Source of the DNA: Litomosoides sigmodontis
Taxonomy: Eukaryota > Nematoda > Chromadorea > Rhabditida > Onchocercidae
Length of the DNA: 64,000 nucleotides
Assembly (NCBI GenBank): GCA_963070105.1
Contig: OY718808.1
Coordinates: 6,921,738-6,985,737 of the forward strand
Reading direction: 5' to 3'
The translations under genes and the position numbers were made by a program. Below are positions 13,701 through 32,078 of the stretch, one piece after another; the first letter of the stretch is position 1, and each line of letters starts with the position of its first letter. The notes beneath the pieces were generated by a model that was given only the letters and a program-made list of their open reading frames with translations, had not been told where the DNA came from and ran no database searches.

Positions 13701-14393
13701 AGTTCAGCGCAGCGAAAGGAAACTGTTCAAAAATATTACAATGAATGAGGCACAGAGAGAGAGAGAGAGAGAGAGAGGAAGAGAAATTAAACAAAAAAAT
13801 TTTTTATTTCTTTTGTTCATTTCAACATCGCGTTTTTTTTTGATTTTTTAGTTTTTTATACATTTTTTAAATTGAAGTTTGTTAATTTTCAATTTCATAA
13901 TGTTTTATCCCTTTAAATTTTTAGTGCATTCTTAGGCATTGATAGAAATTGAACGAAAATGTCGACATCATTGCAAAGGTAATGTTTTTTTTTCTTTTGA
14001 AAATTGTGAATAAATAATAGCGGCAATATATTATCAATATTCATTAGTGAAAAATTTGAAATTCATATTAACTTTTTTCAATGACTTACTTTGTATTTGT
14101 TGTTTTTAAATTACTGTCATGGCGTAAATGAAGGCAATGCAAGTCACTTTTATCAATTACCTTATGAAAATTTCAATTGAAATTATGATTAACAAATGTG
14201 GCGCTTTCTACTGAAGTGATAGAAGTCTGACAATCGCTCAGCGATACTCAGATATTAGCATAATCAACAAGAATGTTAGCATATACAATTTCATATAAAA
14301 GATGGAAAAGTGGAAAAAGCACACGTCTCATTACATGTATTTGAAACCTTAAGGAGCAATTGAAATAACAATCATCATCTATTCATGCACCTG
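7703..14393. other. Long non-coding interval between two receptor genes
   Basis: About 6.7 kb without a gene I can support. The N-terminal exon and promoter of the FMRFamide-type receptor should lie in its left part. It contains GA-rich tracts (10417-10475, 13752-13784), a GTGA/TG run (11641-11686) and a CA run (about 12622-12642). Short open frames such as those at 10560-10775 and 10905-11150 on - have no recognisable domain and biased composition. Confidence 0.5.
11641..11686. repeat. GTGA / TG compound microsatellite
   Basis: Four to five GTGA units pass into about a dozen TG units. This is a plain compound microsatellite with no coding context. Confidence 0.9.
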
Positions 14394-21415
<7,022 letters not shown>

Positions 21416-23614
21416 CTGCAAAATAGTGAAGTTCACAAATTTCAAAGCAAAAATTTTCACAATAAACAGTGCAGCTGGAAATTCACACTTCACAATGAAA
21501 TTCACACGTAACGTGACTGATAGAGGTAGAGTTGATTGCAATGGTGTAAAATGTTGCTGTTATGTTCACTTTGAATGAGTTAGCAATAGAAACCGTAAAA
21601 CAGGTTGCGGCAGCGTAAATTTCATCGCTTCTGCTTGTTTTCATCATTTATCCAATGCTTGCTAGCACCGTACTGCGCGAAAATCCCACGAATGATTCAT
21701 TCCTGAAAAGCGAAAAGGTCGCAACTGTTCCGGTTCGATTTCAGATTTTACATCGATTAATACAATAGGCACTGTTCGTCATCAGAGAGAAATGAAAAAA
21801 GACACTGCTAAGAGAAGCGGAAAGTACACGCGCTTCTGCTACATTCACGGAAGTATTTTTTTCTAAATTAAAAAAAAAAAAAACCAAATTAAATTTTTTG
21901 CACATTTTTTCAAAATGATTAAAATAAAATAGAGCACAGCAAGACAGATAATAAAAATTGTTAGTTTAAATCCCTAAATAAAAGGCACGCTTAATGAAAC
22001 ATCGTAATTCACATTTTATATTAAAATTTGTGGAAATGAAATTTAAAACGCTGTTAGAATGCAAAAGTTAAATATGAAAATGAAATTGTATGTTAAGCTC
22101 AGAGAAACTCAATAGCTGTGTAGCTAAAAATTCTACTCGTTTGAAAATTTGAATGAAAAACAAAAATGCTTAGATCGCTAAAATTTAATGAACACCTGCT
22201 TTCCGGAGCAGCATGATAATAAAAAATTCATTATCTTTGAAGTGAGAAAAATCAAATTTCGTACGGTACGTCTCTCCCTAAACTTTTATTATTTAACACA
22301 TTGATATTTTCCTTTTTTCTCCACAAATTTTGTGTAAAAAAAAAGATCGAAATTGCTGACAGGTAATTTTTCTGTTAGATGCACTGTGGCTTGAAAGCTC
22401 TTTTCCTCTTCTCAAACTTCCAGGTTGAAATGAGAAGCGTGGAAAAGACTAGCGGATAAGAACAAGGAAGTGAATCTAAAAATAATTTGCTATAAATTCA
22501 ATTCCTTTTTATCACTTTTATGATAGCATAAAACTTGCTGCACAAAAGTGTAATTTCTATTTTTAAGAATTCCTATTTTTTTTAGGTAATAAATAAGTAA
22601 ACGTATACACATCTAATTTAGTTTGTATTTTAATTTAATGGCAAATTCAATTTTCCATCTTACCAACAAGTGGCACTTTCCAATCTTAAGCTTTTGCTGG
22701 AAATATATTTAAACGTTATCATTTCGATCCGTCCCTTATCTATCACTGATATTGATAATGCGTTAAGAGAAAAGAGGAACTTAATTTGTTCTTCAAAAGA
22801 ACACCACTAAATGTAAGAGAGAAGGAAAAAAATCATTCACTTAAATATTTCAGTAAAGCAACACACTTTGCTTGACCTGTTGACGATGTCAATTTGGAAA
22901 TAATTAATTTGATTGTTCGATAATCAAAGTTGTAAATGCTTTAATTAAGTAACAAAACAAGCTAAATTCCTACGTAAAAAAATTTCAATTAGCAAACTAA
23001 ATTTGAATATTAAGTGATGAATGGTTAAGTATCAGAATTGGGAATACCTTTTTCTTCTGCTCAAGCAAACAATTGAAATGAACGAAATATGCAAAAGAAA
23101 AAGAAATGAAGCACTGGAAGAAATGCATAAAAAGTTCACTGCTATGGTACTGCACGACGTGTAAGAAAAATGACTGCGCCTGAGAAGCGGTGGGAAAGTA
23201 AAACGTGGGAGTTTATTAAATTAATTTTTAAATTAAATATTTTATGATATGTCAAAATGGCATCATTAAGAGGCGGTAATTTGAATTGGTTGGTGACTGA
23301 TAGCAAACATGCATTATTTCATTAATGAAATATAAGTCAATAAGCTAATTATCAGTGCTTTCAAATAATTCATGAAAATGGCATTCGTGCATTCATTAAA
23401 GCATTACAATTAGCATATCAGCTGTGTTTTATTGAAAGTTTGAATAGATAGCAATAAATTTTGTAGTTCATTGAAGAAATTGAAAGAAAGGATTGAAGTT
23501 ATTACCCAAATTTTTAATCTCATTTATTACCGTTCTTTGATTTAATCATTTATTTAAATAATATATATAAATTATTCTATTTGAATGTTAAATTAACAAT
23601 TAAATTTGCTAAAG
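21416..23614. other. Intergenic region between the srx-like receptor and the BAR gene
   Basis: This region probably holds the missing first exon and promoter of the receptor (-) and the first exon of the BAR protein (+), which are transcribed divergently. Neither could be identified. The in-frame continuation above 21415 has no ATG, so an upstream exon is needed. No other gene is visible. Confidence 0.5.
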
Positions 23615-24632
23615 GTTTTATCATTGGACAAAGCGGGCGGAGATGCTTTTAGGCCAACAAGTGCGGACAAAGATCCGATGATACAACAAGAAAGCAATGT
23701 CACAGTGGGAGCGCAACGTGGTGGCTTCCGAAAGTTACTGATGAAAATTAGTGAAAAAATTGGCGCAACGGAGAAGACAGAGTACAAGCAATGTTTTCAG
23801 AAAATGTGCAAGGAAGTCGACGAATATAAAGTGAGAGAATTGTGCAATTTCAGCAAGTAGCTTAATGAGACGTGCGAATAATTCCTTGCTGAAATTTGAA
23901 AGTTACACGTTTAGGTTATTGTTGAAGACATAGCGCAGCAGCTAATCGCGATTTTTCAACAAGACCCGCGCTATGTGCCAAAACCGCCCGGTAAAATGGA
24001 AGTTGAAGCTCCGACGCAGGAAGACCCATTTGAGTTGCTGGAAATTGCACTCAAAGTGACAGGCAATCAAATGGAATCGAAAAAAGTCATATTTTTGCAC
24101 GCTACACGTTTGTTAAATTGAAGAGTGTCATTTGTGAGTGAATGATTAGTTGCAAATAAATTTTAGTTAAAATTAACTTAGTTAATTGAAATTTCTTTTT
24201 ACCGCTTGAAAGCTTATGCTACTATGCAACATTTTGTATTGCATGCAGGAAATTGAGCAAATTCAAACGTCGGCACTCAAACTTGCCTCCTTACGACGCA
24301 AGTATCAACGAAGAGGTCGTCGTGCTATACACGGTATTCGAACGTTCATTAATGTCGACTATGAAAATATTCGTGATGCACGAAATGGTAAATTATATTT
24401 AAATTTATGTTTGAAAAATTGAAATAACCTGAAGTTTCACTTCAATTTTGCAATTTTAAAATTAATGGATAAACGAAATTTTGTTGCTTTAGCGTTGGAA
24501 AAGTTTCGTCAGGCGCTTGATTTTGCAAGATATGAATTGAAAGGTGCGAAAACACCTGAAACAATTCAACTGAACAATGCTCTTTACGCTGATGCACTTA
24601 AAAATTATCAGAAGCAATTATACAACGTGTGA
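23615..24632 (+). CDS. BAR-domain membrane-bending protein (first exon not found)
   Basis: Four phase-consistent exons, 23615-23830, 23915-24085, 24249-24387 and 24493-24632, give 221 aa up to a TGA. The protein is helical and charged throughout: GGFRKLLMKISEKIGATEKT, then a long amphipathic series with PRYVPKPP, ALKLASLRRKYQRRGRRAIH and LDFARYELKGAKTPETIQ, ending NALYADALKNYQKQLYNV. The ARYELK and spaced basic residues are typical of BAR modules of the endophilin/amphiphysin kind. These dimerise into curved shapes on membranes during endocytosis or vesicle traffic. There is no SH3 domain before the stop. The first exon model opens with an AG acceptor and has no ATG until 23678 (MIQQESN), so either translation starts there or an upstream exon exists. 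Confidence 0.7.
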
Positions 24633-26641
24633 AATTTTTTTTTCTCTTCAAAATTCAAATTTTGATTTGTTTGAGAACTACGATAACAGCAGCAATGCTA
24701 ATTGATAAAAGTAATTAATTAGGAAGTCAGTGAAATAGTAGGAGTAAATTCAGGTGACGGTGGAATTATTCTACAGATAAGGTAAGAAAACATTTTCATT
24801 AGGTTTCCCCATTGCTTGTATTTGTTAAATTGAAATTTGCTCAACAAATAATATGCAAATGTAGCAACACTTGTAGACTGAAAATTTGCTAAAACAATTA
24901 CCTGGAATTCGTGAGAAACATCGCATTGAAATTGTAAAATTTTTTGAGGTAATTAAATGCCTTTTAATTTTTCCATTCCTTTTGCTCTCAACTTCCGAGC
25001 AATTTAGAAATGAAAAATGAAACAGGTGGATTGGATGCCTTAGCTTTGTCTAATGTTTTCTAATCTTAAAGTATAAGTTATCATTGACGAAAATATTTGG
25101 CGAATAAATTACAGATTTATAGTTAATTTTATGGGCTGAATTTTTTTTTTTTGAAAAAAAAGGAATTTATTCGAAACGTTTGAAATGACTGAAAATGAAT
25201 ATTTGCGGGAAAAAGCTTAAATTGTCAAAGTAAAACTCATTTATGATGGAATTGTTGCAGCTAATGAGGAAATATCATCAGGACTGTGCCGATGCAACAA
25301 TTTTATCCATTTAAATCTTAAAGTTATGAATATTCATTGACCTATGAAATATTAACTGTTAGCTTAACGGTTGCGAAATAAAACGATTCATTTCGTCCTT
25401 TTTTTTTGCACAAATGAAAAATTCCAATTTTCTCCAATAAACTACAATTGAATGATTTAAAAATTCCTAATTTTCATTTTACATAAATCAGTAATGACCA
25501 ACTTATTATGGCGCAATGAGTGGCCATTAGACGGATATGCAAAAATGACAGATGGTGCTCCCCACGTGATACACCTGTCTTGAAGTTCTGATCAATGATT
25601 TCTAGCTATTTCATTTTCGCTACAAACAAAACAAAATCGTGTTATTTCTGAAAGTTGTACTCGGAGTATTTAAAATGATAATTAGTTAATTTTAAATTAA
25701 ACGCTACCTTTTTTCTTCGAAATGTATCTTTTCAAAAGTTTTAGGGTAATTGTAAGAATTAGCAGTATTGCTGTCAAATTACTTTGTTTTTTCAAAAAAT
25801 TAAAAAAAAAGAAAAGTGGAGGGAAGGAAAAAATTTATTTGAAAAAATTTAATTTCTATCTTCTAATGAGTTTTGAAAGCAAAACAATTGTTCTACATCT
25901 TTTATCGCTGCGAAAAATTACTGCTCTATAAATTATAATTATAGGAAGTTATCAAGTACTGTGTGATCAATTCAACGACACTAATTAATTTAAGTCTGAA
26001 GTGAGAAGAAATATGCTTCGCAATTCAATTACAAGATTTACCGTAGAAATTGCGTACCGTAATTATGTGAGCTTTTATATTAAAAAAAAATTTCATTCAT
26101 ACAATGGAAACAATGATCAAGGAATTCGATGACAATGTCGAACATGCAACTCAAACGTAGTAAAAATTATTAGACATCAGTGTTTCACAAAAATACATTG
26201 CAACACAGTTTGACGAGTAATTTAACACAAAAATTGTGCTGCTTTGAATAAATTAGGTGGAACCTCCTCACATGGAGCAAGACATTCTCAGTTCTTCAAA
26301 ATAGACTGTTTTTAAAAAAAATTTTTTTCTTTTGAATAACGTAAAGACCAAATAGATTGCACATTTTGAATAACTTTACTCATTCAAATGACAATCAAAC
26401 TTCGCTTGTTAAAAGGAATGAATAAAAATAGATTACTAAATGAGAAAGAGTGAGAAGAGATCATTACATAAAGATTAAAGCAAATTAACGGAAAAAATTA
26501 TGAGATTGTATTTTTAATTACATGCGCCACATACCTGAGATGGATTAAGACTATGAGTAGTATGGCTAAGATTAGGTGCACGAGGCAACCTCAGCAGACT
26601 TGCCGTAGCAGCAGCTAAACAATCCTGAAATGCAATTGAAA
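24633..26641. other. Convergent intergenic region
   Basis: Two kilobases between the 3' ends of the BAR gene (+) and the M13 peptidase (-). I see only AT-rich sequence and low-complexity short frames, such as a lysine-rich one near 25722-25931. Confidence 0.6.
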
Positions 26642-29600
26642 TCACCAAATTGAGCACTTCTTAGTCGGATTCATCGGTGAACCTTTGGGACAGTGGAATG
26701 CTTCGGAGAATTCAGGACGATTCTGAAGTGGTATTGTAGCACGGTACTTGCTCGGTGCGTGAACATCTGCCATAATAATTTGCAGGTAATGCTTCGGTCT
26801 TATCAACGAGCACCAATTCTATAAATTAGCATACAGTGAGTGCCATCATCGATAAGATAGGCAAAAGAGAGATTTTTCCACTTTTTGCTTTTTCCAACAA
26901 TTAAAAGTAGCTCAATTGGATTTGCTAAATTAGTAAAAAAAAGAGCTAAAATACCCGGAATTAGTGAAAAAAGAGATAAAAAACATATGATAAATTAGTA
27001 AAAAAAAGAGGCGAAATACCCAGAAATATTACTTTGCTCCACCACACTTCCACAACTACATTTATCTGTCAATTTCACACATCAATGTTTGCCGAATTGA
27101 ATATTAAAAAAAGTCAAAGGTGAAAGTTCGAGTGTTATGAAATATAAAATTACATTTGCATAAGCAATGAAGAACATCTGCATGCTAGTCATATTTTGAA
27201 AACCTGGCAGTGCTGCTTCTTGTTGAGAAATTTCTTTCACCCATGACTTATAGGCCTAAAAGAGAAATTAAATTACATAAAGGAGAAATTAAATTAAACA
27301 ATTAGAAAAAATAACAAACAATAAGCGCTGTCTTCACGCCAGCATTATCAGCAATATTTTCTCCAACTGATAATGCTCCATTTAAATGTATGCCAGCTTC
27401 TTCCACTTTCACTGCATTGTACTGTTTTATGAAGCATTCGGTTTTCTCGTAAAATTTACGTGCTGTTTCCGCATCCCACCAGTTATGCAAATTACCATAT
27501 TCATCAAAACGACCACCTGAACGATTCAGTTGAAGTCTCTGGGAGTGGAAAATTCTTGACAGATATACGCGAAATAAATTATTAGACAAAAACCTTGATC
27601 GTCGAAAGCATGCGACACTTCATGTCCAATAACAGCGCCAACCATCGCATAAGTAATATAATTCGGCACACCGGGCGACATAAACGGAAATTGCATTATG
27701 CCAGCCGGAAATACTGTAACATGATGCGCATTTGCAAAGAAACATTTGTTGTCTTACCGCAGATTCAAATTAATAAAACTAACTCATCTCATTTAAATTT
27801 GGCGCATAGTAGGCATCAACTTGAGCGGGCCCTTGGAACCAAATTGACGTATCTACGAATTTCTTCAGTCGCATTAGTTCATCAGCTGTACGAGCACATT
27901 TTATACGTATTGTAAATTCAAGCAACGATTCATCATCTGTGCTTTCAGGCTGAAGTTTTTTTTGACATTAAAAAAACCAGAATACAACAATTCTAGTGCT
28001 AGCAAAATTATCAGCCTGAAATTTTGGCACCAAAATTCGCAGCATTTCTGTCATTAGTAGCTGGCACAAAAATTTTGAAATGCAAAAAGCAGTACGGATT
28101 AGGGGAATTTCTCTTAACCTACTAAGGCCCAGTTCTTCTCCATATAACTTTCATTGAAGATGTAAGGAGGGAATCCAGTTTTGTAATTAATACGCCGTGC
28201 TTTAATTATCGCCCGTCGTCGTGTCTCTTCGTCCATCCAATCGACCGTTTCCAACTGTTTGATCAATTCATTTTTGAAATGCTTCGTTAGGTCATTCATC
28301 TAAATTGCATTAAATAACTAATTATCTTTATTTTCATTACACCAAATAATATAAATTTCTCTTATTAATTAAATGACAAAAATTTCGTCGTTGTATGTTT
28401 AGGAATTACTTCCATTGGATCTTTAATGCTATAAACTTAATTAAAGAACTAAAAAGCTAAATATTTAATGTAGTGAAATTGAAATTTTTGAAAAATTAAC
28501 TTTTTTCATGGCTCTTAAATGATCAAAATGATTTGCGACATAAAGTTGTCCAACAGGCATATCCATCATTAATGTTGTCAAAAAGACGCAGTCTTCCCAT
28601 CTAAAACTTTTATTCATAAGATTTATTCGTCAAAGCTAATTTTACCGTTTTTTTTTTCTCGAAATCAAACATTCTCATTACGAAACAGTCCAACGTGAAA
28701 TAATTGAAGCATTAAATTACGATAATTTCAAATTGCGAGCCAAATTAACGAATGAAACTGTACAAGTTAGCATAGCGACACTCGCCGAAATGATTTACAA
28801 ATCAGTTCATTAATCATTACCATTTAGGCGTAGACAAATCTAACCTGTCCGGAATTGTAGTAATCGGAATGCCAGTTCGATTAGTTTTGAAAGTATAGAA
28901 TGGCTCTCGCATTACTGATGGCAGAAATGATGAGAATCCTTGAATTACTCGCCATAACACATAATTTGCGATTGTTCGTTTACTGGTTTGTCTCATCACT
29001 TCCTACAACACGTCCGGTTAGCGTTCCGTTTTTCCATTTCCACAACAATTATTAATCAATCGATAACTTAAACTGTATGAGAAAAATAGCATTGTAGAGA
29101 ATATGCAACGATTGCATTGTACTTGAATTTGACGGAAATATTCTGGTTCACGTACGATTACTGTTTCATTTGGACTAAGCTCCTCCAAACCACCGAATAT
29201 CGTATTGATATATGTAATTAGGTCGATCTGAAACTTATTAATTACTTCCTCACTTCAGTTAATTTGTACTGTTTCGTTAGAATTACCAATGTATTCTTAT
29301 TCGTGTAGGAAGAAAATTTTCGTCTGCGAAGACATTAAATGAAATATTTATTATTAATTTTTATTATATAAAAATTGTCAGTAAAATTTACGTATGGAAA
29401 GAGATTGCTTAATTGCCAAAGCTGAAATCGATTATTACCACGTTCTGGATTACGTCGAGTCATTTCATCAGCTGAGAAATTCACCAGTCGTAGTTCAAAT
29501 TCAATTGCCTTCCTCATTTCATGCTTTGCATAGAGCGGATCAGCTCCTGGAAATCTGAATTTTATTCTTCTCCTTTCCAGAATTTTATTTTGAATTCCAT

Positions 29601-32078
29601 TATTAAAAGCCAATACCTATGCTAATAGCTGTCTCTGTCATTAGCGACACATAATTCTGGATGACATTATCGTGGATTCCGGCTAAGTATGGCCATCTTG
29701 AGCCTATTCCCCACTTTGGTTGATCCACCTGCAGACAAAAGGAGAGGAATTCCGGAGATATTGAAACCGTTCGTGAATTGGAATTACAATTATTCGCTAT
29801 TATGAAATGGAGTGAGCGCTACTAAAGTTTCAAACAATTCGCAGAGAATGCACATGGAACTTCGAGATTTTTCTGAAATTTCAATTCTGTCAAAAGTACA
29901 AAACAAACTTACTTCAATGATAAACCTGGAACTATTCAGTGGATCGTGTGATACGGCCAGTTCTAAAATAATAGCATTAACGCCTGTTCTGTTCATAATA
30001 TGCGCTAATTGCTTTTCCCAGCCACTACTCCACGGTTTCCAGTTGCGCCTCTCCAAAACTGGCCATCCACCTAAATCGCGAAGCAATTTCCGCATTGATG
30101 AAGCACCTGTAGCTTTTAGTTCTTCTGAAAATAACTGCTAACATTCACTTGTAAATATCCTATTACAGATAAAATTTGAAATGCAAATTTGAACTTCGAC
30201 GACAAATTTATTTGCTGAAAAGAGACATTTCCTTTTATAAACAAAAATTGTGCAATTAAATTTGCATTTGAAATTTTACAGTGCGATATTTAATTCAATA
30301 TGTTATTAAGGTGCAAATTTTAAAGTTATTTTTTCCTAAATGAAACCTTCATTGAGACATTTCTGATAATATTGCTTTGCAAGACGAATCCATGGTTTCT
30401 CATCAGCAATTATTGGAGCCTTAAAAAACATTTACCATCATTCTAGGTAAAGCAAATCAATAATTCCTAATTAAAAATGTAAAAAAGCTTATGCTAAAAT
30501 TGGCAGTAAAATTAAATTTCGAACTTGCAAGAGTTTTCGGATTTGCTTGTTGAGACGATTTTGCATATCGCTCAATGTATGTCGCACAGCTTTATTAGAT
30601 GGCAAATGTCGGTTAATTGGATAATTGCCGCATGCATATTCGTAAAAGTCATCGCAAGGGTTAACCTGAAAAGGAACCAAACATGCGATGAGCATTCTTC
30701 CGTTAATTTTCTCCAAGGAGCTAAATTTTAATTCACTCTTATCGAATAAAAGCTTTTAGTGCAAACGAAAATTACATTGGACGGGACAATTCTGATGACA
30801 ACGATAAGAAAGAGAAATTGATAAGCTTTGTGCTTCTTAGCATGCCAAATTTAGAATATCAAATTCTTTTCACTTGTAAAAAACAAAGAAAAGAGTAGTC
30901 GACCCCAAAAGATTTCTTTTCCTTAAATTTTTGTCTTCAAAAAAAAAACCTCCTCCACACTTTCATAGATTTTTCTCATTCCATCAAAAAGTATGCATCG
31001 TTAGCTGTTTTTTTTTTGTCGGCAAAACTGTGAAGATATTTTAAATTTTATATGCAATTGGTTCAAAGAGCTCTTTCAAGAGATTTCAAATGGAAGCTGT
31101 GATTTAACAAAATTTAACATCGCCTTTTTTTTGTTCGAGCAGTACCTTCCAATGATCATCTTCACTTATCACCACTGATGCTAACTGCACGAAGTGGAAG
31201 CTTAGGAACATTGAAGAGCATACCTTATCATTAAGGTTATTCGCAAAGAAGCCAGAAATTTGCGCACATTCCCTTGAAGTGCATACGTAACCGTCGTGAT
31301 ACAATGCGCTTTTGTCAATACCAACTGATAACATGTTAGCCTCTTCGAAAAGGTCACGTTTCACGTTACTTGGAGGGCCTGAAAGGCTCTTCTCCATCTA
31401 TGAATGTGCAACAAATCCTTGCTAAATAGTTATATCGGTTAAGTGAAAAATCTTTGTCCTGCACACTTTATTCGGTCTTGCAATACGAAATTCTTATGCA
31501 AATATGTTATATGCAAATTAAAGATTGAAGTGATCATCTCAGGTTCCACCTTCAGTCCTTATCTTAAGATTGAAGTAATCATCTCAGGTTCCACCTTCAG
31601 TCCTTATCTTATCACCTAACTTATCACTCACTTTGATACACAAAGAGCCATAACATTGAAACGCCAATTAGCAGCAGTAATAATGCTAGTGAAAAAATAA
31701 GAAGTCCAATTTCAAGACATGTAAAACCAGACATGCATCGCCTGAAATTACAAATAAATTAGTAGGAATGAATTTCGAAATTGCATAATTTTTGAAAAAC
31801 ATTTTATGAAGTATAAATTTTTGAAAAAAAGAAAAGTTTTTTAAAAAACTTATCTCATTATCCTGCCTATATTAAATATTATAGCAAAAGTACACTTGGA
31901 AGACGAAACTTTTTAAGAAAAGATATTTTCTTAGCAAATTTTGCCGTACCATCGCCATCAAAAGTTTCGAGATGAATTTCTGAGTTATTAGGAAGAAAAA
32001 AATTGAAGTGAATTGAAAGTACTTTGATGAATTGCGACTGCTCCTCCATATGCCGCTATTTTGACTGTGACTTTTCAT
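26642..32078 (-). CDS. M13 zinc metallopeptidase, neprilysin type
   Basis: Neprilysins are type II membrane ectoenzymes that cut small peptides outside the cell. Seventeen exons on - connect in phase and give about 771 aa, the usual size: 32023-32078, 31632-31741, 31224-31378, 30525-30665, 30347-30419, 29913-30124, 29617-29728, 29392-29546, 29123-29227, 28845-29002, 28501-28600, 28123-28299, 27784-27949, 27594-27713, 27320-27516, 27154-27255, 26642-26818. In order: a cytosolic head, one membrane anchor (IGLLIFSLALLLLLIGVSML), NPCDDFYEYACGNY, LPYFP-like and RWEDC segments, and NAYY-type QVDAYYAPNLN. Then come the zinc helix VIGHEVSHAFDDQG, the third zinc ligand in GENIADNAG, VHAPSKYR, and the closing GSPMNPTKKCSIW. 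All catalytic marks are present, so it should be active. Confidence 0.95.
26926..27030. repeat. Imperfect 65-base direct repeat in the last intron of the peptidase
   Basis: The block starting TAAATTAGTAAAAAAAAGAG and ending in a CCCGGAA/CCCAGAA motif occurs at 26926 and again at 26991, spaced 65 bases apart. It lies in the intron between exons 27154-27255 and 26642-26818. Confidence 0.75.
31521..31610. repeat. 45-base tandem duplication
   Basis: Units 31521-31565 and 31566-31610 differ at a single base (G/A). Both contain ATCATCTCAGGTTCCACC and CAGTCCTTATCTT. They lie in the second intron of the M13 peptidase. Confidence 0.95.

Noticed and set aside
29285..29323. Candidate mini-exon (RKFSSYTNKNTL) in the M13 peptidase
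   Set aside because: It has splice-like edges but breaks the phase. Skipping it joins LSNLFPY to IDLITYINTIFGG, the normal M13 spacing.
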